Shown piece after piece: positions 1 to 10,057 of a stretch of 39,736 bases of DNA. A program made the position numbers and the translations under genes. The DNA is from Paramacrobiotus richtersi (taxonomy: Eukaryota > Tardigrada > Eutardigrada > Parachela > Macrobiotidae), in contig JAQGAU010000115.1 of assembly GCA_034698045.1 (NCBI GenBank), positions 1 to 39,736 on the forward strand, in the 5' to 3' direction. Position 1 is the stretch's first letter, and each line of letters opens with the position of its first letter. The notes under the pieces were generated by a model, which ran no database searches, had not been told where the DNA came from, and worked only from the letters and a program-made list of their open reading frames with translations.

Positions 1-249
1 GTGGGCTGCGCGCGCACTGCGGGTAAACAATGACCTGATCACAGGGTAGAGCAATCCCTTTGCTGTCATGTGTACGAGATGCGGTAACGATACACATCTG
101 CGCTTTGATGCAAAAAATTGTCTTTAGAAACTACTCAAAACGGAACCCGCTAGGTATTCTTCCACCTTAAAACGTCTCCGCTCGCTTCGGTCTTTAACGC
201 AAGCGCAGCGGAGTGCGGCTACGTGTGCCTAGCATTAGTGGCAGCCGCA

Positions 250-277
250 AAGAAAAGGGTATACATACCCTTTTCTT
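250..277. repeat. Perfect 12-bp hairpin, 4-nt loop
   Basis: The left arm at 250-261 is exactly complementary to 266-277, with loop TACA. The top of the stem is AAAGGGTA/TACCCTTT, which recurs as an 8-bp stem with a 5-nt loop at 6548-6568. Function is unknown. It could be a small foldback repeat or a transcribed hairpin. Confidence 0.7.
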
Positions 278-2567
278 CCTGCATATATACTCGTACTTTG
301 TACATACTGTAAATTTTGCAAAACATTTGGGGCCACAATGGCAAAAATTCAAAGAGAAGTGGAGACAAACTCAGACAATGGACTACCGTGAAAAAAAATG
401 ATTTATTGAAGGACCACAGTCGAAGTATGCATCAAAGATACCTGCAGCATGCCAAACGGACAGTGAATAACTTTACATACACTGTAAACTCATCCGATCT
501 AAAACTGAATCAGCAGAGAAATGCTGTACCGAAATGGTCAAGTATTAAAAGCTTTAAAAGAAATCTTTTATCGTATTTTAGGAAAAAATAAAATTCACTG
601 GTATACAACACTTCGGTTGAAAAACCGTTTAGCTGGCCAGAACAAACACAAAGCAATTAATTTCTATCTGCAAAAAGATTCTGTTCAGAGCAACTTCAAT
701 ACGTCGCAAACAAGCTGAAAGTGCTCTTGCAACAATTATGTTTCGCACTGCAGATAATTAGTCATTCGCAAAAGTTTTCGCACATTTCGCGACGGTGTCA
801 TCCTTTTGTTCAGAGACTTTGATCCGAACATAACAACAACGAATCATTTTTTCCGAATAAAGTCGTCAATTATAAAACCGAAATAAAAAATAAGGTGCCG
901 GCTTGTTGAACAGCCGAATAGTAGAAGGATCAGCAAGCCCTTTTTCCGTTATTTTAGCCCAACAAACAACACGACAAGGTTCAAAAAAACCGGCGGAGCT
1001 GAACAAATTGGTAACGGTAACACTAAATTAGAAGCGTTCGACTAAAGAAGCAAAGATAACCGCCGACGAAATCGATTGATCGTCTGTAACGGACAAAACA
1101 GTCCGCACAGCAAAAATTCCGTCCGCAGTAAATTTTGCAAATATCGAAAACTTTCTTGAACGAGATTCGGTGCCTTTCGGGCAATGTCTCTAAAGGTCAG
1201 GATCGGAACGCGTTTGCCGGAGACTTGCAGATATGTAACTATTTTATCCAGGACATCATTGCTGGAATGACATAACTTACCGCAACGGCTAGATATTCCT
1301 TCGTTTTGCTGTTGGTGGCACTGTCAATGTGGATTCTCGCTGAATACGTCGAATATAACGTCCCCATATGCAGATGGTAAAAGGTCAGCCGAAAACAATC
1401 GCGAGCAAATTTGTTAATCCTTGAATGATGAATCACAAACCGATCAAGCTATATTCATCGCAAGAGCATTCGATTTTGTTATATTCTCATTTTGTAGCTT
1501 AAACTGTGACCTAACAAAGCGAAAATTTGCTCTTCACGTGTTACTGTTGAGCCTAGCTTAGATACATATAACCAATAACCAGGCTTTTTAATCGACCCGT
1601 ATGTTGTGGTTAAATATCTCATTTCGAAACGACAGTTAGCAGGGATTAGCATTTCCTAATTACGGGTTTTGCTACAGTTTCGGTAACGGAGTGTGCACAG
1701 TGGAGCGGTGTTCATACACAGATAATAACGACACTTCAAAGTGTTTCGAAAGGTTCTGCTCCATTAACCGCGGTCGCGGACTCGCAATAGCTGTACTTTC
1801 CGGCTACTTAAGGCACCAGCAATCGTATTAACATTCTTATGCAGCAAAGAAGGGGAACCGATCGACTAAACGTTACGTATTTCATTTTTCCAAACGCGCA
1901 CATACATTACCATGATAACAGTGATTTCAAAAATTTGCACGGCAACAAAATTTGCAGTCGACTACTACCTAAGTACACACTAAACTGCAGTGAGTCGTAA
2001 AAGTTAGTAACTGATTTCATTTTGAAATCAAAGTTAACCGTCGAAACAAGCTCTATCTGCACTGAAATTGCAAGCTAGCATTCTGCGTGCGTGCGTCCGT
2101 ACAACCGTTATCAATTTAATAGCCTGTTGGTCGTGCGGTCAGGTGGCAATAGTCCAGATCAATATACAGAGTAATCCACTTAGTTGTATTTTTCATTTAT
2201 TACATTAGCGGTACAAATGAAGAACTGGAACAAAATAAAAGCAAACCGAATGATCTGGTTTATCAGACAGTGAATGTATGATTCAGTGAAGCGCAGGGTT
2301 ATTTATGCACGCCTGAATATATAGCATCGGCAGAGTCAGTACTGTATACAGCAATATATTATCAAAATGCAACGACTGAGCCTTGTTCTATGAGCTGACA
2401 GAGTACCATATTGAGATTAATAGGACATCGGTGAGGACGCTGTCTTCCCGACATTATAGGCTTAGCTGCATGCCGCCCCACAAATACATGCATTTAACTA
2501 TTAACCTTTCACGCTAATCAATAACGAAAAGTAAGACTCGATTTGAAAGGTCACGCTTAATTGGGGA

Positions 2568-2588
2568 TTAATTACGAATCGTAATTAA
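2568..2588. repeat. 21-bp palindrome (10+1+10)
   Basis: The arm TTAATTACGA is followed by one central base and then its exact complement. It contains TAATTA cores of the kind bound by homeodomain proteins, which is only a composition remark. It lies about 340 bases beyond the stop of B4GALT copy 1. Confidence 0.6.
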
Positions 2589-2925
2589 ACGAACGGTCGA
2601 ACGAACGAGAGATGCCATGATCAAATTTTTATCGAAGTACTTAACCGAACACCATCTGATTTCTGAAATCGATTACTCTCCTGCCTTTACGCCACAGTAC
2701 AACAGAACTTCTTAAAAAGAGAGTCTGGGAGTCACGAAACACAGGAAGTCTTTGAGCTAGACCATCACTATCGCTACAATATGTTATAATCGTCAGCAAC
2801 TTCGTTTAATTCTGATTTTCTGTAATTGTATATATTACAGAAGTTTGTTCCGGATTTGTACGAACGAGTTTCATGACGTTTGTCACGGTTTGTGCATGAC
2901 GGAATGCGCATCTCTCCACTACCTT

Positions 2926-4580
2926 TCAGTAGTATGTAACGCTTATTCCATTCGGTAAACGTCCCCTCCGGGGCGGTGGTCGATCCACGAAGTTAAACGT
3001 CCCATTCGGAAAAGTTGGTTTTACGGAAGGCGGCCGTCCGATTTCAGCTAGAATCCAAGTGAACAACGGACGTTTTTCCCGTTGAATCAGTATATAATGC
3101 AAGCTACTCAGACCATCTGTTGCAGCTCGGGTTAGTGCGGTTTTTGCCATCGAAATTGCAATAGGGTTTGGAGGATTCAGGTGATCCCTGAAATGCCGAA
3201 AAACCGTGTAGCGACCCATGTCACGGTGGCGTCGCGGAAGACTGCCGAAACGGTGACGTACGCGTTCTGAAAGGTCATCGTCCTCCGAACCTGTGAAAAT
3301 AAATAATTTTTTTTCAAGTGACAAGTCCAGTGAATTTCTTGGGAAAATCTGAATATTATCGATTTTGTTAACTTCATAGACTCGTCGTGCATAATTACCC
3401 CATCCCCAGTAAAAGTTTGGGTAGCCATTAACAGCTGTAAAATGCTCTTTGCGGAATGCGATAACTCCGCTCAGGTAATCCCAGCGTTGCGGCCGATAAT
3501 TATCGATGCTCATAGCGACGGACAAGAGTGTCGGCTGTTGTGAGCAGGTGTATAAATTATGGTCTTCTTCCGGCATCGTGTCCACATCATGGAATATAAA
3601 GCACTCAAAATCATACAGTTTTAGTGCTTCGATAAACCCGACGTTTAGCAGTTTTCCTGCAATAATTTATAGGATCAGTACTAGTCTCAACTGCGCCAAC
3701 TACGAGAAATTACGATAGCAGTTACATAATGATAAGTTCCGAATTATCACAGAAAACGGTAGTAAGTACATGCTAACGACCGGAGTCGTGAATAATCTTT
3801 AATACGGTCAATGCTCAATTATCTGCAGTTACGACAGACTAAATAATTAGACATACCTCTGTTGAATAACTGTATTCCAGCTTGTTCGACAACAAATATT
3901 GTGTAATCCAGTTGCTGGCGTTGTAGAAAAGGGTGCACATTATTCAGAAATATATCTGAAAATAAACTCTTTAGGTGATTCTTTCGATGGTTTCCTATGG
4001 CAGCCTGTACATTTTCTACGCAGTTGGAGTTCTTAAGCTCACCAAGCTTAGCCAAAAATGCGTTACTGCGTCACTGTAGCATAAATAGAACTTTAGGTAC
4101 ATTTTTACCGAAACCAGTGGATCGAACTATCGCTAGGATTTACTTGTGCGGACAGCAAAAAGTAAAACTAAAAGGTTTGCTAAGAGAACAGCACTATGCC
4201 CTTTTGCACTAAATCTCACTCAGATGCTGTGTCCGGTTTCGATACGGCACCACAATGGCTACTTTTTGTCTAGCTTGACAGTGTTGTGGCATGAAGGAAC
4301 CCCCCGGAAGTACATCAGGATTCATGTATGAAATTTCACTCTCGGCTGTCAGCATCAGAGAAACTTTGACGAGTCCCTTTAACGAAGCAGGAAATTTCGG
4401 ACATAACGCAAGATATTTGTCCTGCTCGTCATCCACACTTTCATTTCCCGGATCCCGGGGAAGGATTAATGAGAGAACAGGCAGGTCCTCCGGATACAAA
4501 ATTACAAAACAGTACACGAAAATGAATAGTGAGGTGCACAGCAACACCATACGAAAGCACCGATTTCTGTGATTACTCAT
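2926..4580 (-). CDS. Beta-1,4-galactosyltransferase, copy 1 (four exons)
   Basis: A Golgi type II membrane enzyme of the B4GALT family (Glyco_transf_7N/7C, GT7), expected to transfer Gal or a related sugar from a UDP-sugar to GlcNAc. Exons on the minus strand are 4580-4220, 3955-3857, 3656-3399 and 3290-2926, giving 360 aa. The start at 4580 puts a signal anchor at about aa 9-29, as in the sister copies; an in-frame ATG at 4715 is possible. Family motifs are PYRNR at the end of exon 1, HPFLQRQQL in exon 2, then the metal-binding D177-V-D179, a WGWG run and EDDD. It is the most diverged copy. The donor-pocket position is Tyr214, but the following FGG is changed to LSG. The Met that binds Mn in bovine B4GALT1 (M344) is Val here, in TVFRH. 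Unlike its sisters it has a 108-nt intron (3291-3398) inside the WGWG/EDDD loop. It points away from the other copies. Confidence 0.88.
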
Positions 4581-6281
4581 CACATTGAAGATACTGCCGT
4601 TTACTTCTGTTTTTGTGGAAAAAGCCACCGAATCAATAATAAAAAATGTGGATGCCACACGAAGGATGCTACAGTGAAGGCACGTGATATACTTTCCTAT
4701 CATGTGGACATACATGAACCTTTAGTTCCTCAAGACCCAGACTTGGTTGCCAAATACACGTCAAATAATTGCTCGACGTACAGGTTTTGGACTCAGGCAG
4801 GGGCGGATTCGCTTGCGCATAAACAGCAATTAGAAACAACAAAGGTCGTTAGGCCGTTAACCCCCGATTTCGATGGTTCATAATTATAAGTTATAACCTT
4901 TCTAAATGGTTGCTCAGCTCACCACCTGTTATGAGCCACAAAGAATTATTGATTATAGTGTTGGTAAACAGAAACTAAATCTGGCAAACTTAGTTTCCAT
5001 CGGTTCTACGTATTTCAGTTCAGTTGAGTTTGCTTGGGATGAAAGAAACCAATTAAGCGTCTGCGACTGCAAATCAAGTTGGAAAATTACAACGTCCAGC
5101 TTAATTTCAGACTCTTATAGCAGTCTACTTAACTACATAATGTTTTAAATTTATAATAAATGCATAATACTAATTAATATTAATTGTCGAACTACAAAGA
5201 AAACACTCAAATCAAGGGCGAACTCTTGATTATTAAATGTTACTCAATTTGACAACATGATACATGATGATGTAGTGTACAACAATTTAATGTCAGTGAA
5301 ATCTCTTATTAAAGCTAGGCTACGATAGAATCGCAGTTGTCCGTCAGGGGCAACTTATATCTGAATCGGGAACTCAGAGTAGAGTCTCCACTATGTTACG
5401 TCACTAACAACATGGGAGTGTATGGGATAGTCCTGGATCCAGATTTCTTGACTGCATGCGCTTTATTTCACCGCAATCTGTAGTTTTCGGGCCGTAAGCA
5501 CGGAATACGAGCTGGCTGGAAAAAAACAGCACGAAAGTCTAATGAAACTGGCTTTCGAGATAGTGGATACCAAGCGAGTTTTTGCTCAAGTTTAGAAGCA
5601 TAGACTGGCCTCGTTTCCTCGGGCTAACAATTTAACTGACACATGCAGCACCTGTTCGTGTAGGAGCCTTTTTAGCATGTACCATTGAAAACACGTCGAC
5701 GTGCTTAAGATACCTATATACGAGGTAAGTTACATAATAATTATACAAATGTAGAACTAACAAAAGTACCCTACACTTCCTGCACCACACGGCCCTTCGC
5801 TCGATCGGTAATTGCTTATAATTATCCATGTATTCGTTAAAGTGATTTCTGGCATCAGTGGTGCATGGCCTATGATTTAACAACGGCGACATTACCATAA
5901 TTGGTTCCTGTTGTGTGTATAACGCATGTTACGCAGTTAATGAAACGCCATGGCTTCTTTTAGGAATTTACATTATGCTTCGTAAACGTTCGAAAGCTCG
6001 TTGCTATCGTAATTACTGATTATGCTTAAACTATCCGAAGACCAGTATAAATGGCCAGTTGGACAACAAAAAAGTAACAAGTTCTCATTAGAAGAAATAA
6101 TTAAGAAATGATTTGCGTTAGTCTATAGAAAGATTTTTCGTCGGACAAAGTAGACGAATGGAGCATGCTCGTTCATTTCATTTGCATGGCAAACGTGAAG
6201 TAATCTGATGAACTCGTTTCCTGAAAGAGTGCCGGATATTTCTAGTGAAAACTGCCAAACTCCACGTTTATACAGCGTATG
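4581..6281. other. Intergenic region between copy 1 and a relic
   Basis: This holds the presumed promoter and 5' UTR of B4GALT copy 1, then AT-rich sequence without a recognisable gene. A minus-strand frame at 5632-5898 starts with ATG and looks protein-like over its first 50 residues (Cys-x-x-Cys near residue 40), but matches no family I know and shows no clear splice sites. Confidence 0.4.
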
Positions 6282-6342
6282 TACATTATGGTCATTTTCC
6301 GGTATGCGGAGACAATACCATAAAATGACCATGATTTATACA
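6282..6342 (+). pseudogene. B4GALT exon-3 relic
   Basis: A plus-strand stretch matches the DxD region of copy 1 (FHDVDTMPEEDHNLYTC): here it reads RYAETIP, a stop, then NDHDLYTC. By eye about 33 of 42 aligned bases agree with copy 1 in the core, and the match fades on both sides. The first Asp of DxD is gone and there is an in-frame stop. No flanking exons were found. It shares T-(M/I)-P with copy 1 only, so it probably came from copy 1 or its ancestor, but it lies in the opposite orientation. Confidence 0.5.
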
Positions 6343-6547
6343 CCTGTACCGAAATGAGTTGTCAACGCGATATCCGATGATGTATTGCAGCTTATCTCAT
6401 TTTTCGTTTCGATAACCTTCTTTTACCGTTGGGATTTTTAATTATCATGGTGGAGTTGCCAACAACCTACTGTAAACAACGCTGAATAGTCAGCAGTTCT
6501 TGTGAAGGTACTAAAATGTCATTTGTTTTATTACAGATCGAGTATTA

Positions 6548-6568
6548 AAAGGGTATTGCTTACCCTTT
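6548..6568. repeat. 8-bp hairpin sharing a stem with 250-277
   Basis: The arm AAAGGGTA (6548-6555) pairs perfectly with TACCCTTT (6561-6568) across a 5-nt loop. The same stem sequence tops the 12-bp hairpin at 250-277. Confidence 0.5.
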
Positions 6569-7076
6569 GTGGTTCTTTTGTGATACTCCTCCAAAACAAC
6601 TAAAAGAAATACTAAATCTCACACTAAAACGAACAATCCAAAACGCCGGAAACACAAATTTAAATTTGTCTCCAAGTTGTACCTGAAAAAATTAATTTTA
6701 AATAAAATCGATTTCAAAAAACCCTGAGGCGGCAGCCAAAGATTTTTCTTTTTGCACAAATAACAAAGTATTTCAACGATTACACCTCATCGTTAGAGCC
6801 CTAGTCATAACTTGGATGACCTTTAGTAACCAAAAAGGGATTGGACGTCGAGGTTTTTATTTCTGTTCCACTTCTCTAATTTTTACAAATTTGGCCGACG
6901 TTCGATATCCAGTAGCGAGGTTTTATTGCATCATTTGCGACACTATTTTAGAAATGCCAGGGATACAGAACGAAGCTAACAATTTCAGTTCCAAGGGATT
7001 GTAGGAAAATTAATTCAATAAAAAATCAGACTAAAGAAATTCTCATCAAAGCACTGCAAATTTTGGGCGAAGATTT

Positions 7077-7092
7077 TGGATGTCGACATCCA
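7077..7092. repeat. 16-bp perfect palindrome centred on GTCGAC
   Basis: TGGATGTCGACATCCA is exactly self-complementary. It is the first of five palindromes with the same GTCGAC centre between 7.07 and 8.36 kb; four of the five have a TG...CA outer edge. Confidence 0.85.
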
Positions 7093-7331
7093 TTCAGATT
7101 TCTCTTCTGATAGCGCGGCTGGACTGGTTTCCGTTATGCGTTGATAAAGGCGGTGGAAGCCAGACGCATCGGTACAGCGCTCCATTCCACTAAAACAATA
7201 ATGCTTTAGCACACTGTAACAAAGCCAGCACAAGCAACAGCATTTTTAAAACAAAAAACCCAAGAAAATATCTCTATTTAGATCACAGGTAGTTGCCAAA
7301 TATTCAGCATGTTTTTCAAACTGAAAGTGAT

Positions 7332-7345
7332 GCTTGTCGACAAGC
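7332..7345. repeat. 14-bp perfect palindrome centred on GTCGAC
   Basis: GCTTGTCGACAAGC is exactly self-complementary. The identical 14-mer occurs again at 7639-7652. Confidence 0.85.
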
Positions 7346-7576
7346 CAACTGTTTTTTGGGGAACTAGTCACACGCACAGCTTTAGTATGTACCAGATACC
7401 ATTTCCACATCTTTGAACAAAGATTTAAGCAAAACTGTTCGTTTAATTTTGGTTAAATAGTCCTGTTGAAAATACTAGCATTTAGTATGAAGCTGAATGT
7501 TTAAAATTACCCTAAACTAAATTCTTAAATTTGCAAATCGTTTTGAGAACATTTTAGGGCATTTTTTGCGGCTTAC

Positions 7577-7941
7577 CTTATTCTTGTGCTGATAGAGTGG
7601 TGCTCTTTGCGCAGTTGTTCACTTTTCTGTAGTTGGCTGCTTGTCGACAAGCACAGGTTCGGCCACGTACAGGGAATGGCCTTGATCGTCATGTTTAACC
7701 TGCAATGCAAGAAAAACAGTCTACTTCCTGCTTTATGCAGTCGTATAGAAATTACGGACATATTTGCATTTGCTTTAGAAGGAACGGTTGAAGAGACGGT
7801 TAGCAAAGAACAACGGTTAGCATAATTAGCAGACGTCAAGCAAAGTCTCGTTACATGGTGAAAAACAACGTCTTTAAGCTTACCTGTTGGTTTCTTCCAA
7901 ATCATGACAATTGCGCAGCCTCGCTGTTTGTAGAACGACAT
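7577..7941 (-). CDS. Possible exons of an unrecognised gene
   Basis: Two splice-bounded segments lie here on the minus strand. The first (7941-7884) opens with ATG and ends at a consensus GTAAGC donor in phase 1. The second runs from a good acceptor (TTGCATTGCAG before 7699) to a second GTAAGC donor after 7577. In one frame it reads 26 residues beginning VKHDDQGHSLYVAEP and then stops at 7619, so it could also be a terminal exon. The phases of the two segments do not join directly, so an exon between them would be needed. No family is recognised. A 16-bp palindrome (7638-7653) falls inside the second segment. Confidence 0.25.
7638..7653. repeat. 16-bp perfect palindrome centred on GTCGAC
   Basis: TGCTTGTCGACAAGCA is exactly self-complementary and repeats the 14-mer found at 7332. 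Confidence 0.85.
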
Positions 7942-8052
7942 TCCAACCGTAACACGGAATCAGTAAACACAGAGATTTACTAAGATTAAAAAATCTGGTA
8001 CAAAACTGCAAGCGCAGTCATAACAAACAACTTGTGGTGTGTTGTGGAGCGT

Positions 8053-8068
8053 TGGCAGTCGACTGCCA
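8053..8068. repeat. 16-bp perfect palindrome centred on GTCGAC
   Basis: TGGCAGTCGACTGCCA is exactly self-complementary. It has the same TG...CA edges and GTCGAC centre as its neighbours, with different inner flanks. Confidence 0.85.
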
Positions 8069-8342
8069 TAATGAAATTTAGAATCGAAAAGCAAGATCTG
8101 CACTGGGGTTGCACACGCACGTGCTGCACGTAGCCGTGAACAGGCAGACAGCAGCTTTCGCCGTAAAAGAGACGTGGCTAGTTTACTGCTTTGTCTGCTT
8201 TTCTACCGTGAGCCTGTCTGCCAGTCTCGAATACATTTGAAGTATTTTGAACCAACAGACTGGCTCAACAGTTTATACTGTGTAATGATAGCCGTCTGTA
8301 ACGCAGCAGCATTTACTGATAAATATTAGAGTTAGCAGATTT

Positions 8343-8358
8343 TGCATGTCGACATGCA
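8343..8358. repeat. 16-bp perfect palindrome centred on GTCGAC
   Basis: TGCATGTCGACATGCA is exactly self-complementary. It is the last of the five GTCGAC-centred palindromes. Confidence 0.85.
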
Positions 8359-8672
8359 TTTTGGTTTTTTGGTTCGGGCAAAACAAATGTTTCACTTTAG
8401 GCAGCTTTTGTGTGAGTGCTTTCAGTTACCAGTTCAAGCATTGAGCAAATGATGAACTGATTGCGATCGCTCTTGCAATTGCACGCTTTCAAAGTGTGAC
8501 GATAGTAAAACAAACGCGTCGACATTACGTAACGATTCTGCGCATTCTGCGTCTGATGTTTTTTAAATTTTCCCTTCTGAAAGCCTTCTTCATGAAGGCA
8601 TACATATTTTTCTAAATGCACAGACAAAGCGCGGCTACAGCTGTGATTGACAGACAACTTTGAATTAGTTTG

Positions 8673-8696
8673 CATTAATTACAATTGTAATTAATG
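8673..8696. repeat. 24-bp perfect palindrome
   Basis: The left arm CATTAATTACAA is followed immediately by its exact complement, with no loop. The outer CATTAAT/ATTAATG is shared with the next palindrome 21 bases downstream. Confidence 0.85.
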
Positions 8697-8717
8697 GTTT
8701 TCATTTCGCTTTGCATT

Positions 8718-8739
8718 GGCGCATTAATATTAATGCGCC
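8718..8739. repeat. 22-bp perfect palindrome
   Basis: The left arm GGCGCATTAAT is followed immediately by its exact complement. It pairs with the 24-bp palindrome just upstream, and the two share the CATTAAT core. Confidence 0.85.
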
Positions 8740-10057
8740 GATAAATAAAATATATGTACTAATAGTAAAATAAATAGCAAATAAATGAACATTTATTTAT
8801 GTAGTATTTGGCAAATAACCCAAGCCAAGTAATAGTAATTCTTAGTAAAACGAATGTGTATCACTAATTAAAGATTCTAGAAACTATAAGGTAATAAATT
8901 TGGATGAGAACTATTTCTGATATCATATCGGCTGCCCAAGATTCTTCCTGGAAGTAGTCCAGGTTCTTCTCCAGAGGTATTGGCGTAATTCGTTATAATT
9001 TCATTATGGCATTCTCACCAGGGGAGGTTTATTGTGCTCACAGAACATTACCTATTAACTGTAAAAGAACGGACAATCCAACTACGTTAAGTTTTTTAAC
9101 TCAGTTCAAAAAATCAGATGATGTCCGTCTGATTGATGTTTAGGATAACTGTTATTTATACTTTTCATCTTTGATCATTGAAGCCAGCTCCCATATTGGT
9201 GTACCTTACCAGAATGATAGGATACGGGGTCCGTTGCGTTTAACTTTGGCACAATCGAGAAAGCAAACTTTAGTGCATGGTATGTTACTGTCCAGATAAA
9301 TAGATACAGAAGGATTGTTAAATAAGTGGCGCGCTAGAAAAAATTAATAAAGTCTGTATCAGATACAGAGCACTTATAAGTGCAGTAAATATTTCGACTC
9401 TAAATTCGCTCACGAAGAATTTACTGACCATGTGCCATACGAGTACGCGGGGAATCTCTCTTTACCGTTCCGCCTGGTTTACCGCGATCTGGTTTTCGGG
9501 CAACACTTTGCGGAACGATTATCATTTCAAGGCCACCACAATTTCTAGGTAGTTTCTACTCCGGTTCTACCATTCTGTTACGATCGTACTGTGGGCGTCC
9601 GCTTTCTGGTCATCTTGTCCATCTGGTCACCTCGTGAGTAATCATCATGCTCCGCTTGCTGTTGTCGCGATGTTATACTTGACTAGCGACCGCATGAGCA
9701 TCAAATCAACCTTGAAACATACAACGTTAGACTTTAAATTTATATTTATATAATCAGGAGTGCTTTTACGGATTCGTTAAGAATGACTAACTTAGCAAAA
9801 GAACGCATGTACACGTTGAATTATTAATATTGAAACATCTTCGTTACGCGTCGCGGGTGCCAATCAGAAGTGTCGATCCACAACTAACCATAGGCTAACA
9901 GTCATCTTACTTTACCAAAGGACTTTTTCATTCCTTTTTGTTACTGTCGTCTAAATTATGATGTAGTTCAATATAACACCTATACAGTATGCTTAGCAGA
10001 GATGGTCGTAAATTTATGTTTTTTGAATGAGTAAGGTCTCCAGTTTTTTTGCCCGCA
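8740..10057. other. Intergenic region upstream of B4GALT copy 2
   Basis: AT-rich and repetitive at its left end (TAAATAAA-type runs). No gene was recognised. A short higher-GC patch near 9460-9650 has broken open frames on both strands but no family match. The right end is the presumed promoter and 5' UTR of copy 2. Confidence 0.4.

Larger units (their letters stand above)
1..2925. other. Intergenic region, no gene recognised
   Basis: No protein family could be recognised on either strand. The open frames are short (at most about 91 codons, at 316-591, opening with TTG rather than ATG) and have no convincing splice context. The only clear structures are a strong hairpin at 250-277 and a palindrome at 2568-2588. 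The minus-strand galactosyltransferase gene ends at its right edge, so the last part probably includes that gene's 3' UTR. No canonical AATAAA was found close to its stop. Confidence 0.5.

Noticed and set aside
6123-6332. Minus-strand frame containing IPENDHN as a B4GALT fragment
   Set aside because: Only seven residues match; the plus strand at the same place has a longer and better match to copy 1, so the minus frame is likely a coincidence of an inverted repeat.
8397-8675. 92-codon minus-strand ATG frame
   Set aside because: No family recognised, and it abuts the palindrome region whose sequence constraints could keep frames open.
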